Positions 42,626-51,136 of a stretch of 51,136 nucleotides of DNA are shown piece by piece (position 1 is the first letter of the stretch; every line of letters starts with the position of its first letter). The notes beneath the pieces are model-generated. The model searched no databases and was not told where the DNA came from. It saw only the letters and a program-made list of their open reading frames with translations. Origin of the DNA: Candidatus Eiseniibacteriota bacterium (GTDB lineage Bacteria; Orphanbacterota; Orphanbacteria; Orphanbacterales; Orphanbacteraceae); the NCBI GenBank assembly GCA_024276995.1, contig JAJRWB010000057.1, forward strand, positions 1-51,136, in the 5' to 3' direction. The translations under genes and the position numbers were made by a program.

Positions 42626-44212
42626 TCAACCCTCCCCCTTTTCCCGGGCCGACCCGGAGTCCTTTCGAATCCAGTAACGGATCTTATAGGAACGGCGGCT
42701 CGACGCCAACGACCGCTCGACGTAATGCTTTTCGAGCCACGCGCGGAACGGGGCGCCGTATTCGCGGCTCAGGTCGCTCCCCTTCGGGAGAATCGCCTCG
42801 GGTGCCGCTTCATCGAGTCGCCGGACGAGAAGATCGAACACGCCGACACCCTTTTCGTCGGCGCGCCGGGACCCCTCGCAGGTCGCCCGGTTCCAGTAGG
42901 TGAAAGGGACGGCGTTACGCGCGCCGCCGAGGTAAAGGATCTCCCACCGGTACAAGACGGCGGCGCGACCCTTTTCCACTTTTTCGAAGAAGCGCGTCGC
43001 CACCTCCCTTTGGTCGGCGAGAAGGTGCCGGGCGCGATGGATCCTCGGGATGTCGACCCGCATTCCGCCCCGCAAAAAGGAGGGCCTCGCGGCGAGGATG
43101 ATCGCGACGACGGCAAGCGTGGTCACCAGGTTCTTCCCCCGCGGGCCGGCACGTTTCACCGCGACGGCCCCCGCGAAACGGACCGCCGCCGCCGCCGGAA
43201 TCGCGGCGAAAAGAGCCATCGTGACGAGAAGCGGGTAGGCATCGCCGTGTCCCTGGAAATCGTAGAGACTGAAAAGGAGAATGCCTCCCTGATAGACGAG
43301 AAGGGTCACCGCCAGGCCGCGCGTCCTTCGCCGGAAGAGAGGCCGCGCGATAAGCGGTGCGAGAACGATTCCCGCGAACGAAAGGGCGAGAATCCACTCC
43401 TCGCCGGCGCAGTCGGCCCGGACGGTCCGGACGATCCTATGGCTCCATCGCTCCGCCGGCGACGTCGCTACGAGAGGATCGGCCGCCTTCGAGAGGGAGG
43501 AGATCACCGTCATGCGGAAGAAATCGGCCAGCCCGTGGTGAAGAAGGAAGTAGATCACGAACGGGGCGATTCCCGCGCACAGACCGGCGCCGAGACCCGC
43601 GAGCCGGTATCGGCGCCGGCCGGGCGGCTCCACGGCGAAAGAGACGAGCAGCGCAACGAGCGCCACCGCCCCGATCACCTGCCAATCCATGGCGGCGAGG
43701 GAGAGGCAGACGCCGGCGATGACCGTCCGGCCCCGGTGGGCGGCGAGAAAGGCGAGGAAGGCGAACACCATGGCGGCGAGTTTCGGCACATTTCCTATGG
43801 CCGGCAAGAGGCCGATCAGGGAGAAGCCGCTCATCAGCGCGAGGGCGACCCACGCCGCCGGTCGATCTTCCGGGAAGAGCCTTCGGACAAGGGCGAAAAC
43901 CGTGCTCAGCAAGATCGCCGCGAGGAGGAGGTAGCCGCCGCGGATCACCAGGAGCGGCTCGACGCCCGCCGTTTCTCCCGCCCGCTGGAGCGCCGCACCG
44001 GCGAAGATCGAAAAAGGCGTTTTATGTTCAAAGAAATCCCGGTACGGAACATCCCCCGCGGCCGTCCTCGCCGCGAAATAGAGATAGAAACCTTCGTCCT
44101 TGCTGATCGGCTGGCGAACGATGTCGTACGAGGCGAAATGGAGCAAAGAGAAGAGGAGCGCGGCGAGAAGAATCCGTTTTTCTCCGCGCCCCGCGGGGGC
44201 GCCGGTTTCCAT
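42626..44212 (-). CDS. GT39/ArnT-type membrane glycosyltransferase
   Basis: This 528-aa protein has about eleven helices followed by a soluble C-terminal domain (~390-528). The N-terminal loop PISKDEGFYLYFAARTAAGD with DVPYRDFFEHKTPFSIF carries the acidic residues and the Lys/His pattern of GT-C PMT-type transferases that use polyprenyl-phosphate sugars. Substrate unknown. I prefer the ATG at 44212, which has GGGAG 8 nt upstream; the frame runs on to a TTG at 44287 that sits right after a TATAAT and lacks a ribosome site. It is the first gene of the surface-glycan operon with the sulfatase-like protein. Confidence 0.82.
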   Translation of the reverse strand: METGAPAGRGEKRILLAALLFSLLHFASYDIVRQPISKDEGFYLYFAARTAAGDVPYRDFFEHKTPFSIFAGAALQRAGETAGVEPLLVIRGGYLLLAAILLSTVFALVRRLFPEDRPAAWVALALMSGFSLIGLLPAIGNVPKLAAMVFAFLAFLAAHRGRTVIAGVCLSLAAMDWQVIGAVALVALLVSFAVEPPGRRRYRLAGLGAGLCAGIAPFVIYFLLHHGLADFFRMTVISSLSKAADPLVATSPAERWSHRIVRTVRADCAGEEWILALSFAGIVLAPLIARPLFRRRTRGLAVTLLVYQGGILLFSLYDFQGHGDAYPLLVTMALFAAIPAAAAVRFAGAVAVKRAGPRGKNLVTTLAVVAIILAARPSFLRGGMRVDIPRIHRARHLLADQREVATRFFEKVEKGRAAVLYRWEILYLGGARNAVPFTYWNRATCEGSRRADEKGVGVFDLLVRRLDEAAPEAILPKGSDLSREYGAPFRAWLEKHYVERSLASSRRSYKIRYWIRKDSGSAREKGEG

Positions 44213-44293
44213 GGTGTCGCTCCCGTGGGGGTGATCGCTCCCGGTCGCCGGCAGGCGCGGCGCCGAATCCGCCGGGACGGTACTCAAGGCAGA

Positions 44294-44299
44294 ATTATA
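44294..44299 (-). promoter_or_regulatory. -10 box TATAAT upstream of the GT39 operon
   Basis: A perfect TATAAT on the minus strand lies between the rsbU-like gene end (44315) and the GT39 start. Transcription would start near 44287 with a 75-nt leader to the ATG at 44212. No clear -35 was found. Confidence 0.45.
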
Positions 44300-44314
44300 G
44301 CATTCCCGGGCGGG

Positions 44315-45904
44315 TCATTCGTCGACCTTCAGCGCGAGCGACGTGATGTCGTCGGTCGCCTTCCCGTTTCCGATCCACTCCTTCACGGCCTCGGACACGG
44401 CGTCGATCACCCCCGCGGCCGATCGCCCGGTGTTTCGAGCGAGCACGGAACAAAGGCGCTCCTCGCCGAACTGGTTTCTCTCGGCGTCCATCGCCTCGGT
44501 GACGCCGTCGGTGTAGAAGAAAACCACGTCTCCCGGCTCGAGGACCACCTCCTTCAGCTCGTACTCCGTGTCGGGAAGAACGCCGAGAATAATGCCCGTC
44601 GGACCGAGCGATTCCACGGCAACGCCTCCTCGGCGGATCACGAAAGGAGGATTGTGCCCGGCGTTCGCGTACGAGAGCCGTCTTGTGCCGGGAACGTAGC
44701 GCGCCACGAAGAGGGAGATCATCAGGTCGGAGCGGTCGAGGTCGTCGTAAAGAAGGGTGTTCGACCGGCGTGCCACCGTGTCGGGGCCCGGCGAGTCGGA
44801 GACGATCGAGCGGAGCGTAGCGCGGGCGGCGGTCATCATGAGTGCCGCGCCGAGACTATGCCCGGTGACGTCGCCGAGGAGAATGTCGACATCGCCTTCG
44901 GCGTTCACCACGTAGTCGTAGTAGTCACCGCCCACGTTGACCGCCGTTTCGCACCGCCCGGCGAGCTGCGCCCCCTCGATGCTCGGCGCCCGCGCGGGGA
45001 GCATCGAGCTTTGTATCTGCTCCGCCAGTTCCATGTCCCTCTTGAAGCGGGTGCTCTCTTTCAGCTCCTCCACGAGACGGGTATTGTAGATCGCCGTCGC
45101 CGCCTGGGAAGAGATCGCTCCGATCAGCTTCTCGTCGCCGCTTCGGAAGGGTCCGGCCGTTTTCCCGTGAAAGAGCGCCGCGCCGAGAAGAACCTCCTCG
45201 GGGGTGTCGGGGGAGTGGAGGAGCGGTACGGCGAGAAGCCCGCTCGTGGGGAATCGTTTCTCTTCCGCGCGAACCTTTTTCGGGAGCTCCCCTTCGCCGT
45301 TCGCGACGATCGATTTCCGCTGGGCGGAAATTTCGCCGAGGAGGCCGGTCTTCCCGTCGGCCGCGAAGGTCGTGTCGATTTCGGGCGCCGTCCCGGCCAC
45401 GGCCGCGGCGGTGAACCGCCCGGTCTTTTCGTCGCACACCAGAAAGGCGGCGGTTTTCACTTCCATGATCTGAAGCGCCGTTTCGAGAGAGCGGCGGGCG
45501 ATCTCCTCCACATCGAAGAGAACCCCCAGTTCGGCGCTCAAGTCGTAGAGGAGATTAACCTCCTCGTAGCGCTCGACGATTTCCTGGGTGAGGCTCTCGA
45601 ACTGCCGTTCGGCATCGAGGTGGTTCTCGAGACACGCCGCGGCCGCCTGTGCGGCCAACTCCGTCGTCCCACCGTCACCGCCTGAAACCTCCACGCTCCC
45701 CACCTCTTCCCCTGCGACGGTGATCGCCTTCCGCCCGATCTTTCCCGCGGAAGCGCCTACAGCCGATTCCTCCCCGGGGGAGAGGAGGTTCCCGTCCGCG
45801 CCGCGGACGTGAACGGCGCAACCCGAAACGGTCGAAAGCGCCTCGAGCACTTCCTTCACTCCGGGGGCGGCAACTGCTTCGACGAGCGCTTCGTTCGACT
45901 CCAT
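44315..45904 (-). CDS. GAF-containing PP2C/SpoIIE-type serine phosphatase (RsbU-like)
   Basis: This 529-aa protein has an N-terminal region of unclear fold (1-105), a GAF domain (~125-275, including NLLYDLSAELGVLFDVEEIA, then TAAFLVCDEKTGRF and SSQAATAIYNTRL), a coiled linker, and a SpoIIE/RsbU phosphatase domain (~300-529). The latter shows AEQIQSSMLPARAP, VGGDYYDYV, LLGDVTGHSLGAALMM and YTDGVTEAMD, with the metal-binding Asp residues. Such enzymes dephosphorylate anti-sigma-factor antagonists in partner-switching pathways. No kinase or antagonist gene is seen nearby. The 160 bp upstream hold no gene. Confidence 0.9.
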   Translation of the reverse strand: MESNEALVEAVAAPGVKEVLEALSTVSGCAVHVRGADGNLLSPGEESAVGASAGKIGRKAITVAGEEVGSVEVSGGDGGTTELAAQAAAACLENHLDAERQFESLTQEIVERYEEVNLLYDLSAELGVLFDVEEIARRSLETALQIMEVKTAAFLVCDEKTGRFTAAAVAGTAPEIDTTFAADGKTGLLGEISAQRKSIVANGEGELPKKVRAEEKRFPTSGLLAVPLLHSPDTPEEVLLGAALFHGKTAGPFRSGDEKLIGAISSQAATAIYNTRLVEELKESTRFKRDMELAEQIQSSMLPARAPSIEGAQLAGRCETAVNVGGDYYDYVVNAEGDVDILLGDVTGHSLGAALMMTAARATLRSIVSDSPGPDTVARRSNTLLYDDLDRSDLMISLFVARYVPGTRRLSYANAGHNPPFVIRRGGVAVESLGPTGIILGVLPDTEYELKEVVLEPGDVVFFYTDGVTEAMDAERNQFGEERLCSVLARNTGRSAAGVIDAVSEAVKEWIGNGKATDDITSLALKVDE

Positions 45905-46064
45905 CGTACCCGGTTCCTCCGTCCGGAAGAGCGTTCCCGGCGGGGAGCGGGGATCTTCCGATTATCCGGAGTATCGGCGGGGCCGGACCGGGACTTGACC
46001 GCTCATTCCGAATGCAACCGCATCGGAAACATAGGGTTATCCGGGCGGGGCACCGTGTGACGCA

Positions 46065-47414
46065 TCAGGTATCGCCGTGTGGGGCGGTGAAACCAAGGGC
46101 CCGAAATCGTGCGGCCCCCGGGAGGGGGAGTCTCGCGCGGAGGAGCACCCGGTCGCCGACGAATTCCTTCTCGAGCACTTCGCCCTCCCGGTGGACCCTC
46201 GCGACGGCCGCCGAGTCCGCCGCCGGGATGTCGAGGTCGATCACGACGCCGCGGGAGGCCACCTCGCGGCGGATCGCCTCGCGCAGTTCATCGATACCGG
46301 CGCCATTGCGCGCACTCACCGCCAAGCCGGGACCGTGCCGGTTCAGCAGCTCGCTCAGCGCCAGGGGGTCGTCGATGCGATCCTCCTTATTCAGGACGAG
46401 CATGATCGGCTTCTCCCGAACACCGAGTTCCCCGAGCACACCCTTCACCGTTTCGATCTGTTGCTCGGCGTCGTCGCTCGACGCGTCGACCACGTGAAGA
46501 AGAAAATCGGATTCCCGCACTTCGGAGAGGGTCGCCTTGAATGATTCCACCAGGCCGTGGGGCAACTTCCTGATGAAGCCGACGGTGTCGCTCAGCACGA
46601 AGCGGTAGTCCTTGTCGAGATCGATCACCCGGCTCGTGGTATCGAGTGTGGCGAACAGCTCGTCGGCCACGTAAACTCCGCTTCCGGCAAGACGGTTCAG
46701 CAGCGTCGACTTCCCCGCGTTCGTGTAGCCCACGAGCGACGCCGTGACCCCCGCGCGACGAGCCTTGCGCTGCACCGCCCGGCTCTTCTCGATCCGCGCA
46801 AGATGCTTGCGCAGCCGTGTGATCCTCTCGCGGACCTTTCGCCGGTCCACTTCGAGCTGCGTTTCGCCGGGGCCACGCGTTCCGATTCCGCCTCCGAGAC
46901 GCGAAAGATGATCCCACAGCCGTGTAAGCCGGGGGAGTGCGTACTCGAGTTGCGCCAACTCCACCTGGAGCTTCGCCGTTTCGGTCCTGGCATGGGTGGC
47001 GAAAATATCGAGAATCAGTTCGCTCCGATCGATCACCTTGATCCGGAGGAACTTCTCGAGGTTTTTTCCCTGGCCCGGGGAGAGGTCGTTGTCGAAAATC
47101 ACCAGCTTCGCGCCGAGTTCCGCCGCCGTCTCGCCGAGTTCCTCGAGTTTTCCCTTCCCGATGTAGGTGGAGCCGACGATTCGTGTGCGCCGTTGCACCA
47201 CGCGACCCGCCACTTCGGCGCCGGCCGTGCGGGCGAGTTCCGCCAGCTCCGCCATGGAGCGGGTGATCGAGGCGTGGGTGTCGTCGGGAAGGCCCACCGC
47301 CACCAGGATCGCCGTCTCGGCGTTGGCGCCGCCTTCCCCGGTGGGAGAGAAGAGTGATTTCGTCTCGTCGTAAGAGCGGTTTTGCGTGCGGTTCCTGTGG
47401 CGGTACTTCGTCAA
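46065..47414 (-). CDS. hflX: Ribosome-associated GTPase HflX
   Basis: This 449-aa GTPase has the HflX N-terminal domain (VVQRRTRIVGSTYIGKGKLEEL, in part), the glycine-rich linker motif RLGGGIGTRGPGETQLE, and a G domain with G1 GYTNAGKST, G3 DTVGF and G4 NKED. HflX splits stalled or heat-damaged 70S ribosomes. The start is a TTG that overlaps the gyrA stop (TTGA), so it is translationally coupled to gyrA. The N-terminal ~20 residues are Arg/Lys-rich. The 5' coupling to gyrase genes rather than hfq is unusual compared with proteobacteria. Confidence 0.93.
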   Translation of the reverse strand: MTKYRHRNRTQNRSYDETKSLFSPTGEGGANAETAILVAVGLPDDTHASITRSMAELAELARTAGAEVAGRVVQRRTRIVGSTYIGKGKLEELGETAAELGAKLVIFDNDLSPGQGKNLEKFLRIKVIDRSELILDIFATHARTETAKLQVELAQLEYALPRLTRLWDHLSRLGGGIGTRGPGETQLEVDRRKVRERITRLRKHLARIEKSRAVQRKARRAGVTASLVGYTNAGKSTLLNRLAGSGVYVADELFATLDTTSRVIDLDKDYRFVLSDTVGFIRKLPHGLVESFKATLSEVRESDFLLHVVDASSDDAEQQIETVKGVLGELGVREKPIMLVLNKEDRIDDPLALSELLNRHGPGLAVSARNGAGIDELREAIRREVASRGVVIDLDIPAADSAAVARVHREGEVLEKEFVGDRVLLRARLPLPGAARFRALGFTAPHGDT

Positions 47415-49894
47415 GCCGACCCGTTCCCGCCGTTTTCCGGTTCGCCGCCGCCGTTGCCATCCGCTTCGGCCGCATCGTCATCGACGACGAGCTTCGCCAC
47501 GTCGACCACAACGTCCCCTTCGTCGAGGTTCACCACGCGGACACCTTGGGTGTTCCGACCCATGGTGGAGATTCCTTCCACCGGCATTCGGATCACGATT
47601 CCCTTGCGGGTGATGATCATCAGCTCGTCGTCGTCGAGCACTTCCTTGATCGACACGAGGCGCCCATTCCGTTCGTTCGCCTTGATAGTGATGATCCCCT
47701 TCCCGCCGCGCCGGGTGACGCGGTACGCGTCTACCTCGGTCCGCTTGCCGTAGCCGTTCTCGGCGACCACGAGGATCGAGCCGTTCCGCTCGAGGGTGAT
47801 CATGCCCACCACCTCGTCGCCCTTTTCGAGATTCACGCCCCGCACGCCCCGCGCCGTGCGCCCCATGGAGCGAACATCCTTCTCGGAGAAGCGGATCGCC
47901 TTTCCGAGCGCCTTGGCGATGATGATCTCTCTCGTTCCGTCGGTGACCTTCGCTTCGATCAGGCGGTCCCCTTCTTCCATGCGGATCGCGTAAATCCCCA
48001 CTTTCCGCACATTGCCGAAATCGGAAAGAGGCGTTTTCTTGATGTAGCCGAATTTCGTGGCGAGAACGAGATACCGGTCCGACGGGAAATCGTCGGTCGG
48101 AATAACGGCGGAGATCTTCTCTCCCTCCTGGAGCTGGAGAAGGTTGACGAGCGATTTTCCCCGGGCGGTCCGGCTCGCCGGCGGGATTCGGTACGTCTTC
48201 AACCAATAGCAGCGTCCCTGATCGGTGAAGAACATGAGATATGAATGGGTGGAAGCGACGAAGAGGTGGTCGAGGAAGTCGTTTTCGCGCACCGACGCGC
48301 CGGCGATGCCCCGGCCCCCGCGTCGCTGCCGGCGATATGTATCCATCGGAAGACGCTTGATGTATCCCGCGTGGGAGATGGTGACCACCACGTCCTCTTC
48401 GGCGATCAGGTCCTCCGTGCCCAGCTCCACGACGGCGTCGATGATGTCCGTCCGCCGGTCGTCGCCGTACCGTTCGCGAAGTTCCTCGAGCTCCTCCCGG
48501 ATGATGGCGCGGATCTTCGCCTCGCTCGCAAGGATGCTGCGCAGCTTCTCGATCAGCCGGATCAGCTCGAGGTACTCCCCCTCGATCTTCTCCCGCTCGA
48601 GGCCGGTGAGACGCTGGAGGCGCATGTCGAGGATCGCCTGCGCCTGCTCGGCGCTCAGGTCGAAGCTCTCGACGAGTCCCGCCTTCGCCGCCGCCGGGTC
48701 CTTCGAGGCGCGAATCAGCTCGATCACGGCGTCGAGATTGTCGAGGGCGATCCGGAGTCCCTCGAGAATGTGGGCGCGCGCCTCCGCCTTCTTCAGGTCG
48801 AACTCCGTCCGCCGGCGCACCACGGCGATGCGGTGACGCACGTATTCCGAGAGCATCTCCTTGAGTGTGAGCACCCGCGGCTCGCCGTCCACCAGCGCGA
48901 GAAGGATGATGCTCATGGTGTGCTGCATCTGGCTCCGCTGAAAGAGCTGGTTGAGGATCACCGCGGTGGGTGCTTCCTTCTTTAGCTCCACCGCGATTCG
49001 CATCCCGTTGCGATCCGATTCGTCCCTCAGGTCGGAGATCCCCTCCACCTGGCCCTGCCGGACGAGATCGGCGATCCTCTCGATCAGCGCGGTTTTATTC
49101 ACCTGGTAAGGAATTTCAGTGATAACGATCCGTTCGCGCCCCCCTTTGAACTCCTCCACCTCCGTGCGCGCCCGGATCACCACCTTGCCGTGGCCCGTCA
49201 GGTAGGCCGTGCGGATTCCCGCTTTGCCGTGGATAATTCCTCCGGTGGGGAAATCGGGGGCGAGCACCTTGTCGAGGATCGCCGCGTCGCTCAGGTCGGG
49301 ATCCTCGATCAGCGCGATCAGCGCGTCGGCGATCTCCCTGAAGTTGTGCGGGGGAATGCTCGTCGCCATGCCGACGGCGATGCCCGTCGCGCCGTTGACG
49401 ATGAGGTTCGGAAACTTCGAGGGAAGAACGCGGGGCTCTTCCTTCGTCTCGTCGTAGTTCGGCTGGAAATCGACCGTTTCCTTGTCGATGTCGGAGAGGA
49501 TGTCGAGGGCGGCGGTCGCCATGCGCGCCTCGGTGTAGCGCATCGCCGCGGGCGGATCGCCGTCGATCGAGCCGAAGTTGCCCTGCCCCTGGATGAGGGG
49601 ATAGCGCATGTTGAAATCCTGCGCGAGCCTCACGAGCGTCGGATAGATCACCTGCTCGCCGTGGGGATGGTAGTTTCCCGACGTGTCGCCCGCGATCTTC
49701 GCGCACTTCCTCGGGTGGGCGCCCGGGCTGAGATTAAGGTCGTTCATCGCCACCAAGATGCGGCGCTGCGACGGCTTCAGCCCGTCCCTCACGTCGGGAA
49801 GCGCCCGCTGTATGATCACGCTCATGGCGTACGTCATATACGACGTGCGCATCTCCTGTTCGATATTCGTTGGAAGAATCGTTCCTTCCGCCAT
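47411..49894 (-). CDS. gyrA: DNA gyrase subunit A
   Basis: This 827-aa type IIA topoisomerase subunit forms the breakage-reunion part of gyrase. The catalytic Tyr is Tyr120 in AAMRYTEAR, and the GyrA box that wraps DNA is QRRGGRG, in [17 protein letters not shown]-terminal beta-pinwheel blades follow. In the quinolone region the sequence is [15 protein letters not shown]: Gln81 and Pro85 stand where E. coli has Ser83 and Asp87. The acidic C-terminal tail ([12 protein letters not shown]) is typical. The start at 49894 is 48 nt after gyrB. Confidence 0.97.
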   Translation of the reverse strand: MAEGTILPTNIEQEMRTSYMTYAMSVIIQRALPDVRDGLKPSQRRILVAMNDLNLSPGAHPRKCAKIAGDTSGNYHPHGEQVIYPTLVRLAQDFNMRYPLIQGQGNFGSIDGDPPAAMRYTEARMATAALDILSDIDKETVDFQPNYDETKEEPRVLPSKFPNLIVNGATGIAVGMATSIPPHNFREIADALIALIEDPDLSDAAILDKVLAPDFPTGGIIHGKAGIRTAYLTGHGKVVIRARTEVEEFKGGRERIVITEIPYQVNKTALIERIADLVRQGQVEGISDLRDESDRNGMRIAVELKKEAPTAVILNQLFQRSQMQHTMSIILLALVDGEPRVLTLKEMLSEYVRHRIAVVRRRTEFDLKKAEARAHILEGLRIALDNLDAVIELIRASKDPAAAKAGLVESFDLSAEQAQAILDMRLQRLTGLEREKIEGEYLELIRLIEKLRSILASEAKIRAIIREELEELRERYGDDRRTDIIDAVVELGTEDLIAEEDVVVTISHAGYIKRLPMDTYRRQRRGGRGIAGASVRENDFLDHLFVASTHSYLMFFTDQGRCYWLKTYRIPPASRTARGKSLVNLLQLQEGEKISAVIPTDDFPSDRYLVLATKFGYIKKTPLSDFGNVRKVGIYAIRMEEGDRLIEAKVTDGTREIIIAKALGKAIRFSEKDVRSMGRTARGVRGVNLEKGDEVVGMITLERNGSILVVAENGYGKRTEVDAYRVTRRGGKGIITIKANERNGRLVSIKEVLDDDELMIITRKGIVIRMPVEGISTMGRNTQGVRVVNLDEGDVVVDVAKLVVDDDAAEADGNGGGEPENGGNGSA

Positions 49895-49942
49895 GGTTCT
49901 CTCCGGCCCCAGGGGGGCTGTTCCGCCGCTGTCGGCGCGGGC

Positions 49943-51136
<1,194 letters not shown>

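Noticed and set aside
44287-44299. Leaderless start of the GT39 gene at the TTG at 44287 right after TATAAT
   Set aside because: The ATG at 44212 has a good ribosome site and lies just before the first membrane helix; the extra 25 residues are Pro/Ser-rich and unlike the family.
42512-45685. 1057-codon open frame opposite the GT39 and RsbU-like genes
   Set aside because: The composition (Arg/Gly/Glu/His) and lack of any motif mark it as a shadow of the genes on the minus strand.

Overview
This is a 51 kb stretch of a GC-rich bacterial chromosome. The coding is dense, start codons are often GTG or TTG, and there are no RNA genes, insertion sequences, phage genes or CRISPR arrays that I can see. 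The mix points to an uncultured Gram-negative lineage of the FCB type, of the Eisenbacteria, Latescibacteria or Krumholzibacteria kind. The pointers are a surface protein with a C-terminal FlgD-like/T9SS-like sorting domain (NRPNPFNPTT), many Ig/FN3-type lipoproteins, an outer-membrane barrel and the gyrB-gyrA-hflX arrangement. The taxonomic placement is inference.

Layout. 1-12.2 kb: an SGNH hydrolase (cut by the left edge), an M16 protease, a sulfotransferase, an aminotransferase coupled to a NUDIX hydrolase, a fused membrane spermidine-synthase-like protein, a DUF302 protein with a clear sigma70 promoter, and a CoA-binding/CNNM pair. 12.4-16 kb: a membrane glycosyltransferase fused to TPRs, and ornithine aminotransferase. 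16.1-20.3 kb: a tightly overlapping trehalose operon, DUF5752-treT-otsB-otsA. 20.4-26.7 kb: a DUF4230 protein, an FAH-family enzyme and several secreted Ig-like/FN3 lipoproteins. 26.7-32.4 kb: an ECF sigma factor, a TPR-CHAT (caspase-like) lipoprotein, a second lipoprotein and a transmembrane zinc-finger anti-sigma-like protein. 32.6-39.2 kb: a five-gene minus-strand operon (RND/MMPL pump, LolA-like periplasmic protein, outer-membrane barrel, DUF2892 protein, tiny membrane ORF) divergent from a sigma54 activator, with a plausible -24/-12 promoter between them. 39.4-44.3 kb: thioredoxin, then GT87- and GT39-type membrane glycosyltransferases and a sulfatase-like lipoprotein. 44.3-51.1 kb: an RsbU-type phosphatase, hflX, gyrA and the 3' part of gyrB.

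The most interesting signals are: (i) a 28-aa membrane ORF ending in TGA, followed after 11 nt by a 7-bp hairpin with a GGU loop and then by 27 further open codons, which is a candidate selenoprotein with a bacterial SECIS-like element; (ii) the ECF sigma / TPR-CHAT lipoprotein / membrane zinc-finger locus, which looks like an envelope-sensing protease system; (iii) an RND-LolA-barrel trans-envelope system that may be controlled by sigma54 through a divergent activator with a Cys-rich PAS domain; (iv) two trehalose routes in one operon headed by an uncharacterised DUF5752 protein; and (v) a GyrA with Gln and Pro at the two main quinolone-contact positions.
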